Positions 1 to 5,797 of a stretch of DNA of 7,413 nucleotides are shown piece by piece; position 1 is the stretch's first letter; each line of letters starts with the position of its first letter. The position numbers and the translations under genes were made by a program. The DNA lies in assembly GCA_947178455.1 (NCBI GenBank), contig CAMWYI010000089.1, positions 1 to 7,413 on the forward strand, written 5' to 3'. The notes below the pieces were generated by a model, which searched no databases, was not told the DNA's origin, and saw only the letters and a program-made list of their open reading frames with translations. The DNA is from an uncultured Alistipes sp. (lineage in GTDB: Bacteria; Bacteroidota; Bacteroidia; Bacteroidales; Rikenellaceae).

Positions 1-33
1 TCACGGCTCCGACATCCGGTCGGATTTATAGGT

Positions 34-50
34 GTGCGGCTTTGCCGCAC
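34..50. repeat. Perfect 7-bp hairpin GTGCGGC-TTT-GCCGCAC
   Basis: The arms are fully complementary and enclose a TTT loop. The same heptamer pair recurs at 1370-1402 with a wider spacing. No T-tract follows on either strand, so a terminator role is not supported. It is probably part of the structured left-end repeat. Confidence 0.6.
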
Positions 51-198
51 CATAGTTTCCGCACTGTGGAAATTGCGGAAGCAGAGGTCGAGGGGTCGGG
101 AGCGCCCGGAACGAACGTGCGAAAAGCGTAGTCTTTCGTGTTCGTTCAGCGACCGATACCTCGAACTCCCGCAATTTTCGCCGTGCGGATGGTTTTCG

Positions 199-222
199 GT
201 ACCTTTTGTCACCAAAAGGTAC
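199..222. repeat. Perfect 10-bp inverted repeat with 4-nt loop
   Basis: GTACCTTTTG (199-208) and CAAAAGGTAC (213-222) pair perfectly around a TCAC loop. An A-rich run follows at 229-237. On the minus strand that run would be U-rich but lies before the hairpin, so this is not a standard terminator for a minus-strand gene. It could be a repeat-element stem or a protein-binding dyad. Confidence 0.6.
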
Positions 223-292
223 GATTGAGAAAAAGAAACCGCGACGGCGCAGTAACCTTGCAAAGCACGACGACTGCACGTCGCGCTTAAAT

Positions 293-309
293 CCGCTTTC
301 TTAAAGCGG
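293..309 (-). terminator. Stem-loop across the stop codon of the DUF4837 gene; weak terminator candidate
   Basis: CCGCTTT (293-299) and AAAGCGG (303-309) form a 7-bp stem with a CTT loop. The TAA stop of the minus-strand gene (301-303) falls in the loop and at the stem edge. On the minus strand the stem is followed by ATTTAAG, a poor U-tract. Termination is therefore only possible, and no stronger terminator for this gene is seen further down. Confidence 0.35.
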
Positions 310-1320
310 GGCGGGAAACTTTATCTGATAAAGCAGATGTTCGACGCCGCGCACGAAGTTGCGTTTGTGCAATTTCGGCGAATAGACATAGGCATCGAGC
401 GTGAACACGCGATTGGTGGCCGTGTCGACCGTCGTGAAGCTCACGAACGGCCCGCCCATGTAGTCGCCTGCGACGTCCCAGAATCCGCGCAGTTCGCACC
501 ACAGACGTCCCTCCAAGCGGAACATGCGGTAGCCGGGCTCGATGACATCCGACGTGGTCATGTACGAACCGTCGGACGGGCCCGGAATGCGGGCGGCGAA
601 CTTGTTGCGGGCAGCGAGCAGTGCGGCGGGAGAGAGCGACTGGGGCCCCTCGTAGGGGTAGCTGTACACGAAAAATCCCTGACTGGCCTGCGGATACTCG
701 TAGCGGGCCCACAGGAAATCGTCCTGCCGTGCGGCCACGATGTACCCGCGCGGCACCTTCATCTGCACGCCGAAAAGCGATTCGATGGCCTTGCCCACCT
801 CCGGCGCGAAGTATTGTTCGGTGAAGCGGATAGCACGGTCGCGTTCGGCCTGCTCGAAAACCTGCACCAACTCGGTGCGGTGGGCGGAAAGATACTCGGT
901 CAACGCCTTGTCCGACGGGCCTTGCAGCGTGACCACTACCTGCGGCTGCGCAGCGACGTCGTAACGGACGCCCGCTTCGGTCTGCGTCAGCGTCGGGTCG
1001 GCGACGAGTTGCAGGACGTTGCGGTGACGAGCCACCGTGCCGGTGTAGCCCCGTTCCGTAACACGCAGCACGTCGAACAACGGTTCGGTCTGGTTGAGAT
1101 AAGGCACCGGAGCCGTATAGACGGCCCGCAGCGAATCGCCCAGCGCGCCGTTCCACGCTTCGTGACCGCAGACGACGACCAATTCGTAGGGGCGTCCCTG
1201 CGCCGTCATGCCGTCGGTGCTGCGCAGCGAGCGGAAAGCGTCGCAACCTGCGGCAGCGGCGGCGACCGAAAGCAGCACGGCGACGAACCGCGCAACCCGA
1301 TAGGAGGCAAAATTTTTCAT
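301..1320 (-). CDS. DUF4837 family lipoprotein
   Basis: This is a predicted 339-residue exported lipoprotein of the DUF4837 family, which is largely confined to Bacteroidota and has no established biochemical role. Residues 1-26 form a lipoprotein signal: a basic start (KNFASYRVAR), a hydrophobic core and an AAGC lipobox, giving lipidation at Cys26 with Asp at +2. The mature part begins with a poorly conserved stretch and then has the family's typical ELVVVCGHEAWNG segment (about 46-58). Later come FTEQYFAPEVGKAIESLFGV (about 165-184) and the C-terminal GEGPFVSF-like region, here MGGPFVSFTTVDTATNRVF. The ATG at 1320 gives a complete signal peptide and lies 24 nt below a consensus -7 element. 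The gene is divergent from the deacetylase gene. Attachment to the outer membrane, facing the periplasm or the surface, is inferred. No catalytic motif is recognised. Confidence 0.9.
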   Translation of the reverse strand: MKNFASYRVARFVAVLLSVAAAAAGCDAFRSLRSTDGMTAQGRPYELVVVCGHEAWNGALGDSLRAVYTAPVPYLNQTEPLFDVLRVTERGYTGTVARHRNVLQLVADPTLTQTEAGVRYDVAAQPQVVVTLQGPSDKALTEYLSAHRTELVQVFEQAERDRAIRFTEQYFAPEVGKAIESLFGVQMKVPRGYIVAARQDDFLWARYEYPQASQGFFVYSYPYEGPQSLSPAALLAARNKFAARIPGPSDGSYMTTSDVIEPGYRMFRLEGRLWCELRGFWDVAGDYMGGPFVSFTTVDTATNRVFTLDAYVYSPKLHKRNFVRGVEHLLYQIKFPAPL

Positions 1321-1343
1321 CTTCGTAAACGATTGTTTCGATA

Positions 1344-1351
1344 CAAATATA
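1344..1351 (-). promoter_or_regulatory. Promoter -7 element for the DUF4837 gene
   Basis: The minus strand reads TATATTTG, an exact match to the Bacteroidota -7 consensus TAnnTTTG. It lies 23 nt upstream of the ATG, implying a very short leader. The expected TTTG-type -33 element is absent. Instead the heptamer GCCGCAC lies 18 nt upstream of the -7 box. Confidence 0.65.
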
Positions 1352-1369
1352 TTAAAAATTTAGAAAACA

Positions 1370-1402
1370 GTGCGGCCCGCCGCCGGTTTCCGTGCGCCGC
1401 AC
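1370..1402. promoter_or_regulatory. Inverted heptamers centred between two divergent promoters; candidate shared operator
   Basis: GTGCGGC (1370-1376) and GCCGCAC (1396-1402) form a 7-bp dyad around 19 nt. Its centre, near 1386, is the midpoint between the two -7 boxes (1344-1351 and 1423-1430). Read from either promoter, the heptamer GCCGCAC ends 18 nt (minus) or 20 nt (plus) before the -7 box, the position normally held by the -33 element. This placement suggests a regulator site or an atypical -33 sequence serving both genes. The role is inferred. Confidence 0.45.
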
Positions 1403-1422
1403 CGAGTTGCGAGAATTTTTAT

Positions 1423-1430
1423 TAAATTTG
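1423..1430 (+). promoter_or_regulatory. Promoter -7 element for the deacetylase-cvpA operon
   Basis: TAAATTTG matches TAnnTTTG exactly and lies 37 nt before the deacetylase ATG. No TTTG-type -33 element stands at the usual distance. GCCGCAC occupies that position instead. Confidence 0.65.
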
Positions 1431-1467
1431 CGGGAGCGATTTTCACCGCCTGTATTACCTGACTATT

Positions 1468-2076
1468 ATGCGACTGAAACCACCGAAAATCATCCGCCGG
1501 CTGATGCCCGACCTGATTTGGGAAATCGACGACGCCGAAGGCCTCTTCCTGACCTTCGACGACGGCCCGACGCCCGGCGTGACGGAGTGGATTCTGGCCA
1601 CGTTGGACAAGTACGATGCCAAAGCCACGTTCTTCGTGCTGGGCAAAAACGTCGAGATGTACCCCGACCTCTACCGGCGGATTCTCGACGCCGGACACCG
1701 CGTGGGCAACCACACCTACTCGCACCAAAAAGGCTGGCGGATGTCGCTCGAACGCTACACCGAAGATGTCGATTTCGCCAACGATTTTATTAAGAGCGAA
1801 TTATTTAGACCACCGTATGCGCTGATAACACCGGCACAGGCGCGGCTGCTGGCCCAGCGCTACCGGCTGGTGATGTGGAACATTCTGTCGCGCGACTACA
1901 ACCGTCGGCTGTCGCCGCGCTCGTGTCTCAACAACGTGACGAAACACCTCGCACCGGGGGCTATCGTGGTCTTCCACGACAGCGAAAAAGCCTTCCGTAA
2001 CATGCGCTACGCCCTGCCGCGCACGCTGGAACAAGCACAGAAAGCAGGGCTCAAATGCAAAGCCATTCCGCTATGA
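1468..2076 (+). CDS. Polysaccharide deacetylase (NodB homology domain, CE4)
   Basis: This is a 202-residue protein of the NodB/carbohydrate esterase 4 family. These are metal-dependent enzymes that remove N- or O-acetyl groups from polysaccharides such as peptidoglycan or chitin-like glycans. The five family motifs appear in order: TFDDGP (29-34, catalytic base Asp31 and metal ligand Asp32), HTYSH (82-86, two metal-binding His), RPPY (114-117), Trp137 in the MWNIL motif, and the FHD motif (169-171) with catalytic His170. The protein is about the size of the bare catalytic domain. No signal peptide or membrane segment is visible, so it may be cytoplasmic or exported by another route, and the substrate cannot be told from sequence. 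The start at 1468 fits the upstream -7 element and the domain start. Its TGA overlaps the ATG of the next gene. The codons around RPPY are unusually AT-rich (see 1783-1830). Confidence 0.93.
   Translation: MRLKPPKIIRRLMPDLIWEIDDAEGLFLTFDDGPTPGVTEWILATLDKYDAKATFFVLGKNVEMYPDLYRRILDAGHRVGNHTYSHQKGWRMSLERYTEDVDFANDFIKSELFRPPYALITPAQARLLAQRYRLVMWNILSRDYNRRLSPRSCLNNVTKHLAPGAIVVFHDSEKAFRNMRYALPRTLEQAQKAGLKCKAIPL
1783..1830 (+). other. AT-rich rare-codon patch at deacetylase motif 3
   Basis: Codons 106-121 include TTA, AGA, CCA, ATA and ACA. By hand count, 11 of 16 end in A or T and the GC content is 17/48 (35%), while the codons on both sides mostly end in G or C. The patch spans the RPPY motif. 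The composition is seen directly; any cause is inference. Confidence 0.55.
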
Positions 2077-2573
2077 ACTGGATCGATTGGATAGTCTGCA
2101 TCGTCTTCTCATTCGCCGTCTGGAACGGGTGGCGCAAGGGGTGCGTCGTGCAGTTGTGCGGACTCGCGGGGCTGCTCGTCGCCGTGTGGCTCGCCCTGCA
2201 CTTCGGGTCGGCGGTAGGGTTGCATCTCGGCATCACACCCGAATACGCTACGGCCGGCGGATTCGTCATCGTGCTGCTGGTCGTGTTGATTGCAGCCGTG
2301 TTGTTGGGTCGGGGCATGCGCAAACTGCTCCGGTTCGTCGGACTGGGATTCCTCGACGTCGCGCTGGGCATCGCACTCGCCGTCGTCAAATACGCGTTGT
2401 TGTTGAGCGTGCTGTTTTCGGCATTCGGACGGTTGAACGACGGGCTCCGAATCGTCGACCCCCAAACCCTCGCACAATCGAAAACCTACGAACCGATTTC
2501 GCAATTCGCCGGATGGCTCTTTCCGCAAGCCGCCTCGCTGAAAACATTTTCGATAAGCCGAGAACAGGATTAA
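2073..2573 (+). CDS. CvpA family integral membrane protein
   Basis: This is a 166-residue membrane protein of the CvpA (colicin V production) family, linked in other bacteria to envelope maintenance but without a defined activity. The start at 2073 (MNWIDWIV) is preferred. It gives the usual CvpA N-terminus, and its ATG overlaps the TGA of the deacetylase as ATGA, suggesting translational coupling. An in-frame ATG at 2055 would add six residues inside the upstream gene. Four hydrophobic segments are visible at about residues 3-19, 24-44, 59-79 and 92-118. Between segments 1 and 2 is the basic turn NGWRKG, typical of the family. After segment 4 comes a soluble tail (about 120-166). The operon with a deacetylase suggests a cell-envelope role, which is inference. 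A strong terminator follows 25 nt downstream. Confidence 0.88.
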   Translation: MNWIDWIVCIVFSFAVWNGWRKGCVVQLCGLAGLLVAVWLALHFGSAVGLHLGITPEYATAGGFVIVLLVVLIAAVLLGRGMRKLLRFVGLGFLDVALGIALAVVKYALLLSVLFSAFGRLNDGLRIVDPQTLAQSKTYEPISQFAGWLFPQAASLKTFSISREQD

Positions 2574-2597
2574 ATTCACTCGGACGATACCGAGACG

Positions 2598-2634
2598 AAA
2601 AAAACGGGCCGTGCTTCGTGCACGACCCGTTTTT
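2598..2634. terminator. Bidirectional rho-independent terminator
   Basis: An A-run followed by CGGGCCGTGC (2605-2614) pairs across a TTCGT loop with GCACGACCCG (2620-2629) and a T-run. There is a single C-A mismatch (2609/2625). The A and T runs at the two ends give a U-tract in either direction. It ends the plus-strand cvpA transcript and can also stop the convergent fimbrillin-like transcript, whose stop codon is at 2681. Confidence 0.85.
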
Positions 2635-2680
2635 CGGTCGGATTTTGAAAACCGTCGTCCGACGGAATCAGACACCGCCG

Positions 2681-3595
2681 TTAAATCTGGGTATCGGGCA
2701 GCTCGTCTTCGTCCTCCCAATCTTCGACTCCGGCCCCCAACGTAAGCTCTTGCACCTCCTTACCCTCGCCGTCTTTCAGCGTGATGTTGAGTTTATAGCG
2801 GAGACCGCTTTTCAGCTCGACGTTATTGACGACATATTTCGTATAACGCAAAGTGGGTCCTTCGTTGCCTTTGGTATATACCTCAATCTTCATCTCGCCT
2901 GCTTGCTGCGGAGCCAAAATAACTTCGTGTTTGAGATTTTCGATTCTATGGCTCGACATGTTCGCCGGATTCGCATCGGGATGTACCGAAGCCTCACGAT
3001 TCGCATAGTCGATGACAGCGAGGTTTTTGAGGTTTTGAATAGACAGGTGGTCGATGGGGGTTTTCTCGGCGGTTTCGTCGGTCATGTTGATGATGATTTT
3101 CGACAACACGTGGCGGAACTGCAACTGGACGGGCTCGGCGAACTCTGCGACCGTAACCGAACGCGATGCAGCCAAAAAGTCCGCACTGGCGAATGCGGCA
3201 TCGGTCCGCTGGTTCTGGGGCACAGCGAAAGTCGTCGGGACATCGGCATTTTTCGCATCATAGGGATAGTAAGCCGACAAAACAGCGTCACCGGCCGTTT
3301 CGTTCCACATGATGCCCCGGCCCGTAAAGACTCGGCCGTTATGGGTCAGGCGTGCGTTGCGGTATCCGACGAGTGCCGAAGCATATTCGACGCGCAAGCC
3401 GATTTGGTCGCCTGTCGCGAAAGCGGTTTCGCTGGCTCGCGTCAGGCACTGCGCTTTGGCAGAGGGATTTTCGGTCTGACCGATTTCTGCCGCGATGCAG
3501 ATTTCGTGCGCACCGGTCGATACGGCGGGCGTCTCCTCTTTCGAGCAGGCGGCCACGGCCCACAGTGCGATTGCGATTATAGAGAATTTTCTCAT
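2681..3595 (-). CDS. Fimbrillin family (Mfa-like) lipoprotein
   Basis: This is a 304-residue protein resembling Bacteroidales fimbrillin-like proteins (Mfa-like/FimA superfamily), which form or decorate surface fimbriae. The start at 3595 gives a lipoprotein signal (MRKFSIIAIALWAVAAC, lipid Cys17) followed by SKEE. That fits the acidic export motif of surface-exposed Bacteroidota lipoproteins. A start at 3682 would place the signal internally and cross the groEL terminator, so it is rejected. Family traits in order: a TRA-type segment (52-54) where the mature domain often begins, AYYPYD (108-113), QFRHVLSKIIINM (159-171), a second beta-rich half with LKSGLRYKLNITL (261-273), and a C-terminal LTLGAGVEDWEDED (285-297). 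It is paralogous in layout to the gene at the right edge. No usher, anchor or tip gene is next to it. Whether it polymerises or stays a lipid-anchored surface protein is unknown. Confidence 0.82.
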   Translation of the reverse strand: MRKFSIIAIALWAVAACSKEETPAVSTGAHEICIAAEIGQTENPSAKAQCLTRASETAFATGDQIGLRVEYASALVGYRNARLTHNGRVFTGRGIMWNETAGDAVLSAYYPYDAKNADVPTTFAVPQNQRTDAAFASADFLAASRSVTVAEFAEPVQLQFRHVLSKIIINMTDETAEKTPIDHLSIQNLKNLAVIDYANREASVHPDANPANMSSHRIENLKHEVILAPQQAGEMKIEVYTKGNEGPTLRYTKYVVNNVELKSGLRYKLNITLKDGEGKEVQELTLGAGVEDWEDEDELPDTQI

Positions 3596-3617
3596 GACGA
3601 TATGACTATTCAAAGTG

Positions 3618-3625
3618 CAAAGGTA
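3618..3625 (-). promoter_or_regulatory. Promoter -7 element for the fimbrillin-like gene
   Basis: The minus strand reads TACCTTTG, matching TAnnTTTG, 22 nt upstream of the ATG. The -33 position falls inside the groEL terminator hairpin (3637-3662), and no TTTG is seen there. The gene may have its own promoter packed against the terminator of the upstream operon. Confidence 0.6.
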
Positions 3626-3636
3626 ATAAAAAACGG

Positions 3637-3662
3637 AAAATCCCGAAAAAAATCGGGATTTT
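3637..3662 (-). terminator. Rho-independent terminator of the groES-groEL operon
   Basis: AAAATCCCGA (3637-3646) and TCGGGATTTT (3653-3662) make a perfect 10-bp stem with a six-base loop, 26 nt beyond the groEL stop. On the minus strand the stem ends in a T-run and is soon followed by a second T-rich stretch. Confidence 0.8.
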
Positions 3663-3688
3663 CTGTCGAAAAACAGTTGCACCGTCGG

Positions 3689-5320
3689 CTACATCATGCC
3701 GCCCATGCCGCCTGCGGGCATGGCGGGAACCGCCGGCTGCTCCGATTTTTTCTCGGCCAGCACGCACTCGGTCGTCAGGAACATCGACGCAATCGACGCG
3801 GCGTTTTCCAGCGCGACGCGCGACACTTTGGTCGGGTCGATGATGCCCGCTTTGAGCATATCCTCGTACTTGTCGTCGCGGGCGTTGTAACCGAACGCAC
3901 CCTTGCCCTCACGCACCTTGTTGACGACGACCGAACCTTCGCCGCCGGCGTTGGCAACAATCTGACGCAGCGGCTCCTCGATAGCGCGTTTCACGATTTG
4001 GATACCCGTCGTCTGGTCGTCGTTGTCGCCTTTCATGCCTTCGAGCGACTCGGTGGCGCGGATGTAAGCCACACCGCCGCCCGGCACGATGCCCTCTTCG
4101 ACAGCGGCGCGCGTAGCGGCCAAAGCGTCGTCCACGCGGTCTTTCTTCTCTTTCATCTCCACTTCGGTAGCGGCACCCACGTAGAGCACGGCGACGCCAC
4201 CCGCCAATTTGGCCAGACGCTCCTGCAACTTCTCTTTGTCGTAATCCGAAGTCGACTTCTCGATCGACGCGCGGATTTGTTTCACGCGGTCGGCGATAGC
4301 CTCCTTACTACCAACTCCATCAACAACATTCGTATTTTCTTTATTAAGAGTAACTTTTGCTGCTTCACCGAGCATTTCGAGCGTAGCATCCTCGATTCTC
4401 ATTCCCTTGTCGGCCGAAATTACGGTCGCACCCGTCAGTACGGCAATGTCTTCGAGCATCTCCTTGCGGCGGTCGCCGAATCCCGGAGCCTTGCAAGCAG
4501 CGATTTTCAACGTACCGCGCAGACGGTTGACAACCAATGCCGAAAGGGCTTCGCCGTCGACGTCTTCGGCGATGATGAGCATCGAACGGCCGCTCTGTGC
4601 CACCGGTTCCAACACGCCCATCAACTCCTTCATGGTCGAAATTTTCTTATCCGTAATGAGGATATAGGGCTTTTCGAGCTGTGCCTCCATCTTTTCGGGG
4701 TCGGTAATGAAGTACGCCGAAATATAGCCGCGATCGAACTGCATACCCTCAACCACTTCCATATGAGTTTCGGTACCTTTGGCCTCCTCGACCGTGATGA
4801 CGCCCTCTTTGTTGATTTTGCCCATCGCCTCGGCAATCAGTTTGCCGATGTTGCTGTCGTTGTTGGCCGAAATGGTCGCCACCTGCTCGATTTTCGCATA
4901 ATCCGAACCGACCTCTTGGCTCTGTTTGCGCAACGAATCGACCACCGTAGCGACGGCCTTGTCGATACCGCGTTTCAAATCCATCGGATTGGCACCGGCA
5001 GTAACATTCTTCAAACCGACACCGATAATCGACTGGGCGAGCACCGTAGCGGTGGTCGTACCGTCGCCGGCGTCGTCGTTGGTCTTCGAGGCGACCTCTT
5101 TGACCATCTGTGCGCCCATGTTGGCGAATGCGTCTTCGAGCTCGACCTCTTTGGCCACGCTCACGCCGTCTTTCGTAATCTGCGGCGCACCGAATTTCTT
5201 GTCGATGATGACGTTGCGGCCTTTAGGGCCCAGCGTGACTTTCACCGCGTTCGACAATGCGTCAACGCCCTCCTTCAACAGCTCGCGGGCCTCGACATTG
5301 TATTTAATCTCTTTTGCCAT
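3689..5320 (-). CDS. groL: Chaperonin GroEL (Hsp60, 60 kDa subunit)
   Basis: This is a full-length 543-residue group I chaperonin. It forms the double heptameric ring that folds proteins in the cytoplasm with ATP and the GroES lid. Landmarks: VTLGPKGRNV (28-37) and DGV (51-53), the nucleotide-binding DGTTT (86-90), the apical substrate-binding stretch GYISAYF (198-204), the ATPase aspartate in RVDDAL (Asp398), EEGIVPGGGVA (408-418) near the equatorial hinge, and a C-terminal GGMGGMM tail. The length is normal and nothing is missing. It lies 55 nt after groES, with the TAG stop at 3689 and a terminator just beyond. An exact 2 x 10-bp tandem repeat lies directly upstream of the start. Codons 318-338 are strikingly AT-rich compared with the rest of the gene. 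Confidence 0.99.
   Translation of the reverse strand: MAKEIKYNVEARELLKEGVDALSNAVKVTLGPKGRNVIIDKKFGAPQITKDGVSVAKEVELEDAFANMGAQMVKEVASKTNDDAGDGTTTATVLAQSIIGVGLKNVTAGANPMDLKRGIDKAVATVVDSLRKQSQEVGSDYAKIEQVATISANNDSNIGKLIAEAMGKINKEGVITVEEAKGTETHMEVVEGMQFDRGYISAYFITDPEKMEAQLEKPYILITDKKISTMKELMGVLEPVAQSGRSMLIIAEDVDGEALSALVVNRLRGTLKIAACKAPGFGDRRKEMLEDIAVLTGATVISADKGMRIEDATLEMLGEAAKVTLNKENTNVVDGVGSKEAIADRVKQIRASIEKSTSDYDKEKLQERLAKLAGGVAVLYVGAATEVEMKEKKDRVDDALAATRAAVEEGIVPGGGVAYIRATESLEGMKGDNDDQTTGIQIVKRAIEEPLRQIVANAGGEGSVVVNKVREGKGAFGYNARDDKYEDMLKAGIIDPTKVSRVALENAASIASMFLTTECVLAEKKSEQPAVPAMPAGGMGGMM
4307..4369 (-). other. AT-rich synonymous patch inside groEL (codons 318-338)
   Basis: By hand count, 20 of 21 codons here end in A or T (only ACG at codon 330 does not), and GC is 22/63 (35%). 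The adjoining codons on both sides mostly end in G or C. The protein sequence through the patch still reads as normal GroEL, so the difference is chiefly in codon choice. The composition is seen directly; recombination or a translation effect is inference. Confidence 0.75.
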
Positions 5321-5324
5321 ATTC

Positions 5325-5344
5325 TTCTAAAATTTTCTAAAATT
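5325..5344 (-). repeat. Exact 2 x 10-bp tandem repeat in the groEL ribosome-binding region
   Basis: The unit AATTTTAGAA (minus strand) occurs twice without a gap and ends 4 nt before the groEL ATG, with GAAT between. The region has no strong Shine-Dalgarno; AGAAGAA is the closest purine run. An A/T-rich unstructured leader is usual for translation starts in Bacteroidota, so the repeat may set groEL translation relative to groES. Confidence 0.6.
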
Positions 5345-5375
5345 AAGTCACTGCATCTTTTGGGGTTTCACGGAA

Positions 5376-5645
5376 TCAGATAATCGCGAAAATATCCGAC
5401 TGCTTCATAATAAGATAGGTCTCGCCGTCGACCGTGATTTCCTGACCGGCGTATTTGCCGTAGAGCACCTGATCGCCCACTTTGACCTCCATCTTGATTT
5501 CCGACGTGCCGGGGCCTGCGGCGACGACTTTGCCTGCGAGCGGCTTCTCTTTGGCGGTGTCGGGAATAATCATTCCACCAATGGTTTTCTCCTCCGCCGG
5601 ATTGGGGAGAATCAACACGCGATCCGATAATGGTTTTACGTTCAT
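5376..5645 (-). CDS. groS: Co-chaperonin GroES (Hsp10)
   Basis: This 89-residue protein forms the heptameric lid of the GroEL chamber. Landmarks: the N-terminal MNVKPLSDRVLI strand, the mobile loop (about 17-34) with the GroEL-contacting hydrophobic triplet MII at 25-27 after GG, the central GKVVAAGPG (38-46), VKVGDQVLYGKYAG (54-67) and the C-terminal MKQSDIFAII. It is slightly shorter than the Escherichia coli protein (97 residues), as is common in Bacteroidota, and appears complete. It is the first gene of the groES-groEL operon. The leader is A-rich with no clear Shine-Dalgarno. No consensus TAnnTTTG was found upstream within 5646-5900, so the promoter is unassigned. Several repeat clusters lie in that spacer. 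No CIRCE element was recognised. Confidence 0.98.
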   Translation of the reverse strand: MNVKPLSDRVLILPNPAEEKTIGGMIIPDTAKEKPLAGKVVAAGPGTSEIKMEVKVGDQVLYGKYAGQEITVDGETYLIMKQSDIFAII

Positions 5646-5694
5646 TTTTTTGCTGTTTTATTAAGTATTAGAATTTTATTCGGGTTTTCTCTTT

Positions 5695-5734
5695 GCGGTT
5701 CAGCCGGTTCGACAGCGGTTCATCGGGTTCCATC
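5695..5734. repeat. Four GGTTC motifs at about 10-bp spacing upstream of groES
   Basis: GGTTC occurs at 5697, 5706, 5717 and 5726, spaced 9, 11 and 9 bp, as four imperfect 10-bp units. They lie 50-90 bp upstream of the groES ATG, where a promoter or operator would be expected. Spacing near one helical turn would put the motifs on one face of the DNA. This is a candidate regulator site without direct support. Confidence 0.4.
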
Positions 5735-5797
5735 GTCTTTCGCGGCTGCGCGCCGAAAGTCTGTTTTACACTGCGTCGAGGGTTCCAACAATCGGTG

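Larger units (their letters stand above)
1..300. repeat. Gene-free, hairpin-rich left end; candidate interspersed intergenic repeat
   Basis: No credible gene is visible here. Both strands are open for 60-90 codons, but the predicted peptides are Arg/Ser/Pro-rich, have no domain, and overlap each other antisense. The DNA is rich in dyads: GTGCGGC/GCCGCAC with a 3-nt loop (34-50), TTCCGCA/TGCGGAA with a 10-nt loop (57-80), a perfect 10-bp stem (199-222) and a short CGACG/CGTCG stem (268-283). From memory, the minus-strand reading (with FGDKRYRKPSARRKLREFE) resembles short hypothetical proteins predicted many times over in Alistipes genomes. That would fit a dispersed non-coding repeat miscalled as genes. 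This resemblance is recollection and was not searched. The true boundaries are unknown, and the left one may lie outside the window. Confidence 0.45.

Noticed and set aside
1..279. Possible 92-residue minus-strand protein in the left-end region
   Set aside because: Low-complexity basic sequence with no domain, overlapped by an open frame on the other strand and packed with hairpins. It is better explained as a non-coding repeat.
287..1425. Long open frames on both strands overlapping the DUF4837 gene
   Set aside because: Arg-rich, domain-free translations in shifted or antisense frames of a gene with a clear lipoprotein signal.
3596..3682. Upstream start for the fimbrillin-like protein (extra 29 residues)
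   Set aside because: It would bury the lipoprotein signal and place coding sequence across the groEL terminator and the -7 element.
2087..5383. A plus-strand open frame of 1098 codons running through cvpA, two terminators and the antisense of the fimbrillin-like gene and groEL
   Set aside because: It crosses strong terminators and well-supported genes, has no recognisable domain, and is His/Arg/Asp-rich as expected from reading GC-rich codons in antisense. It is a composition effect.
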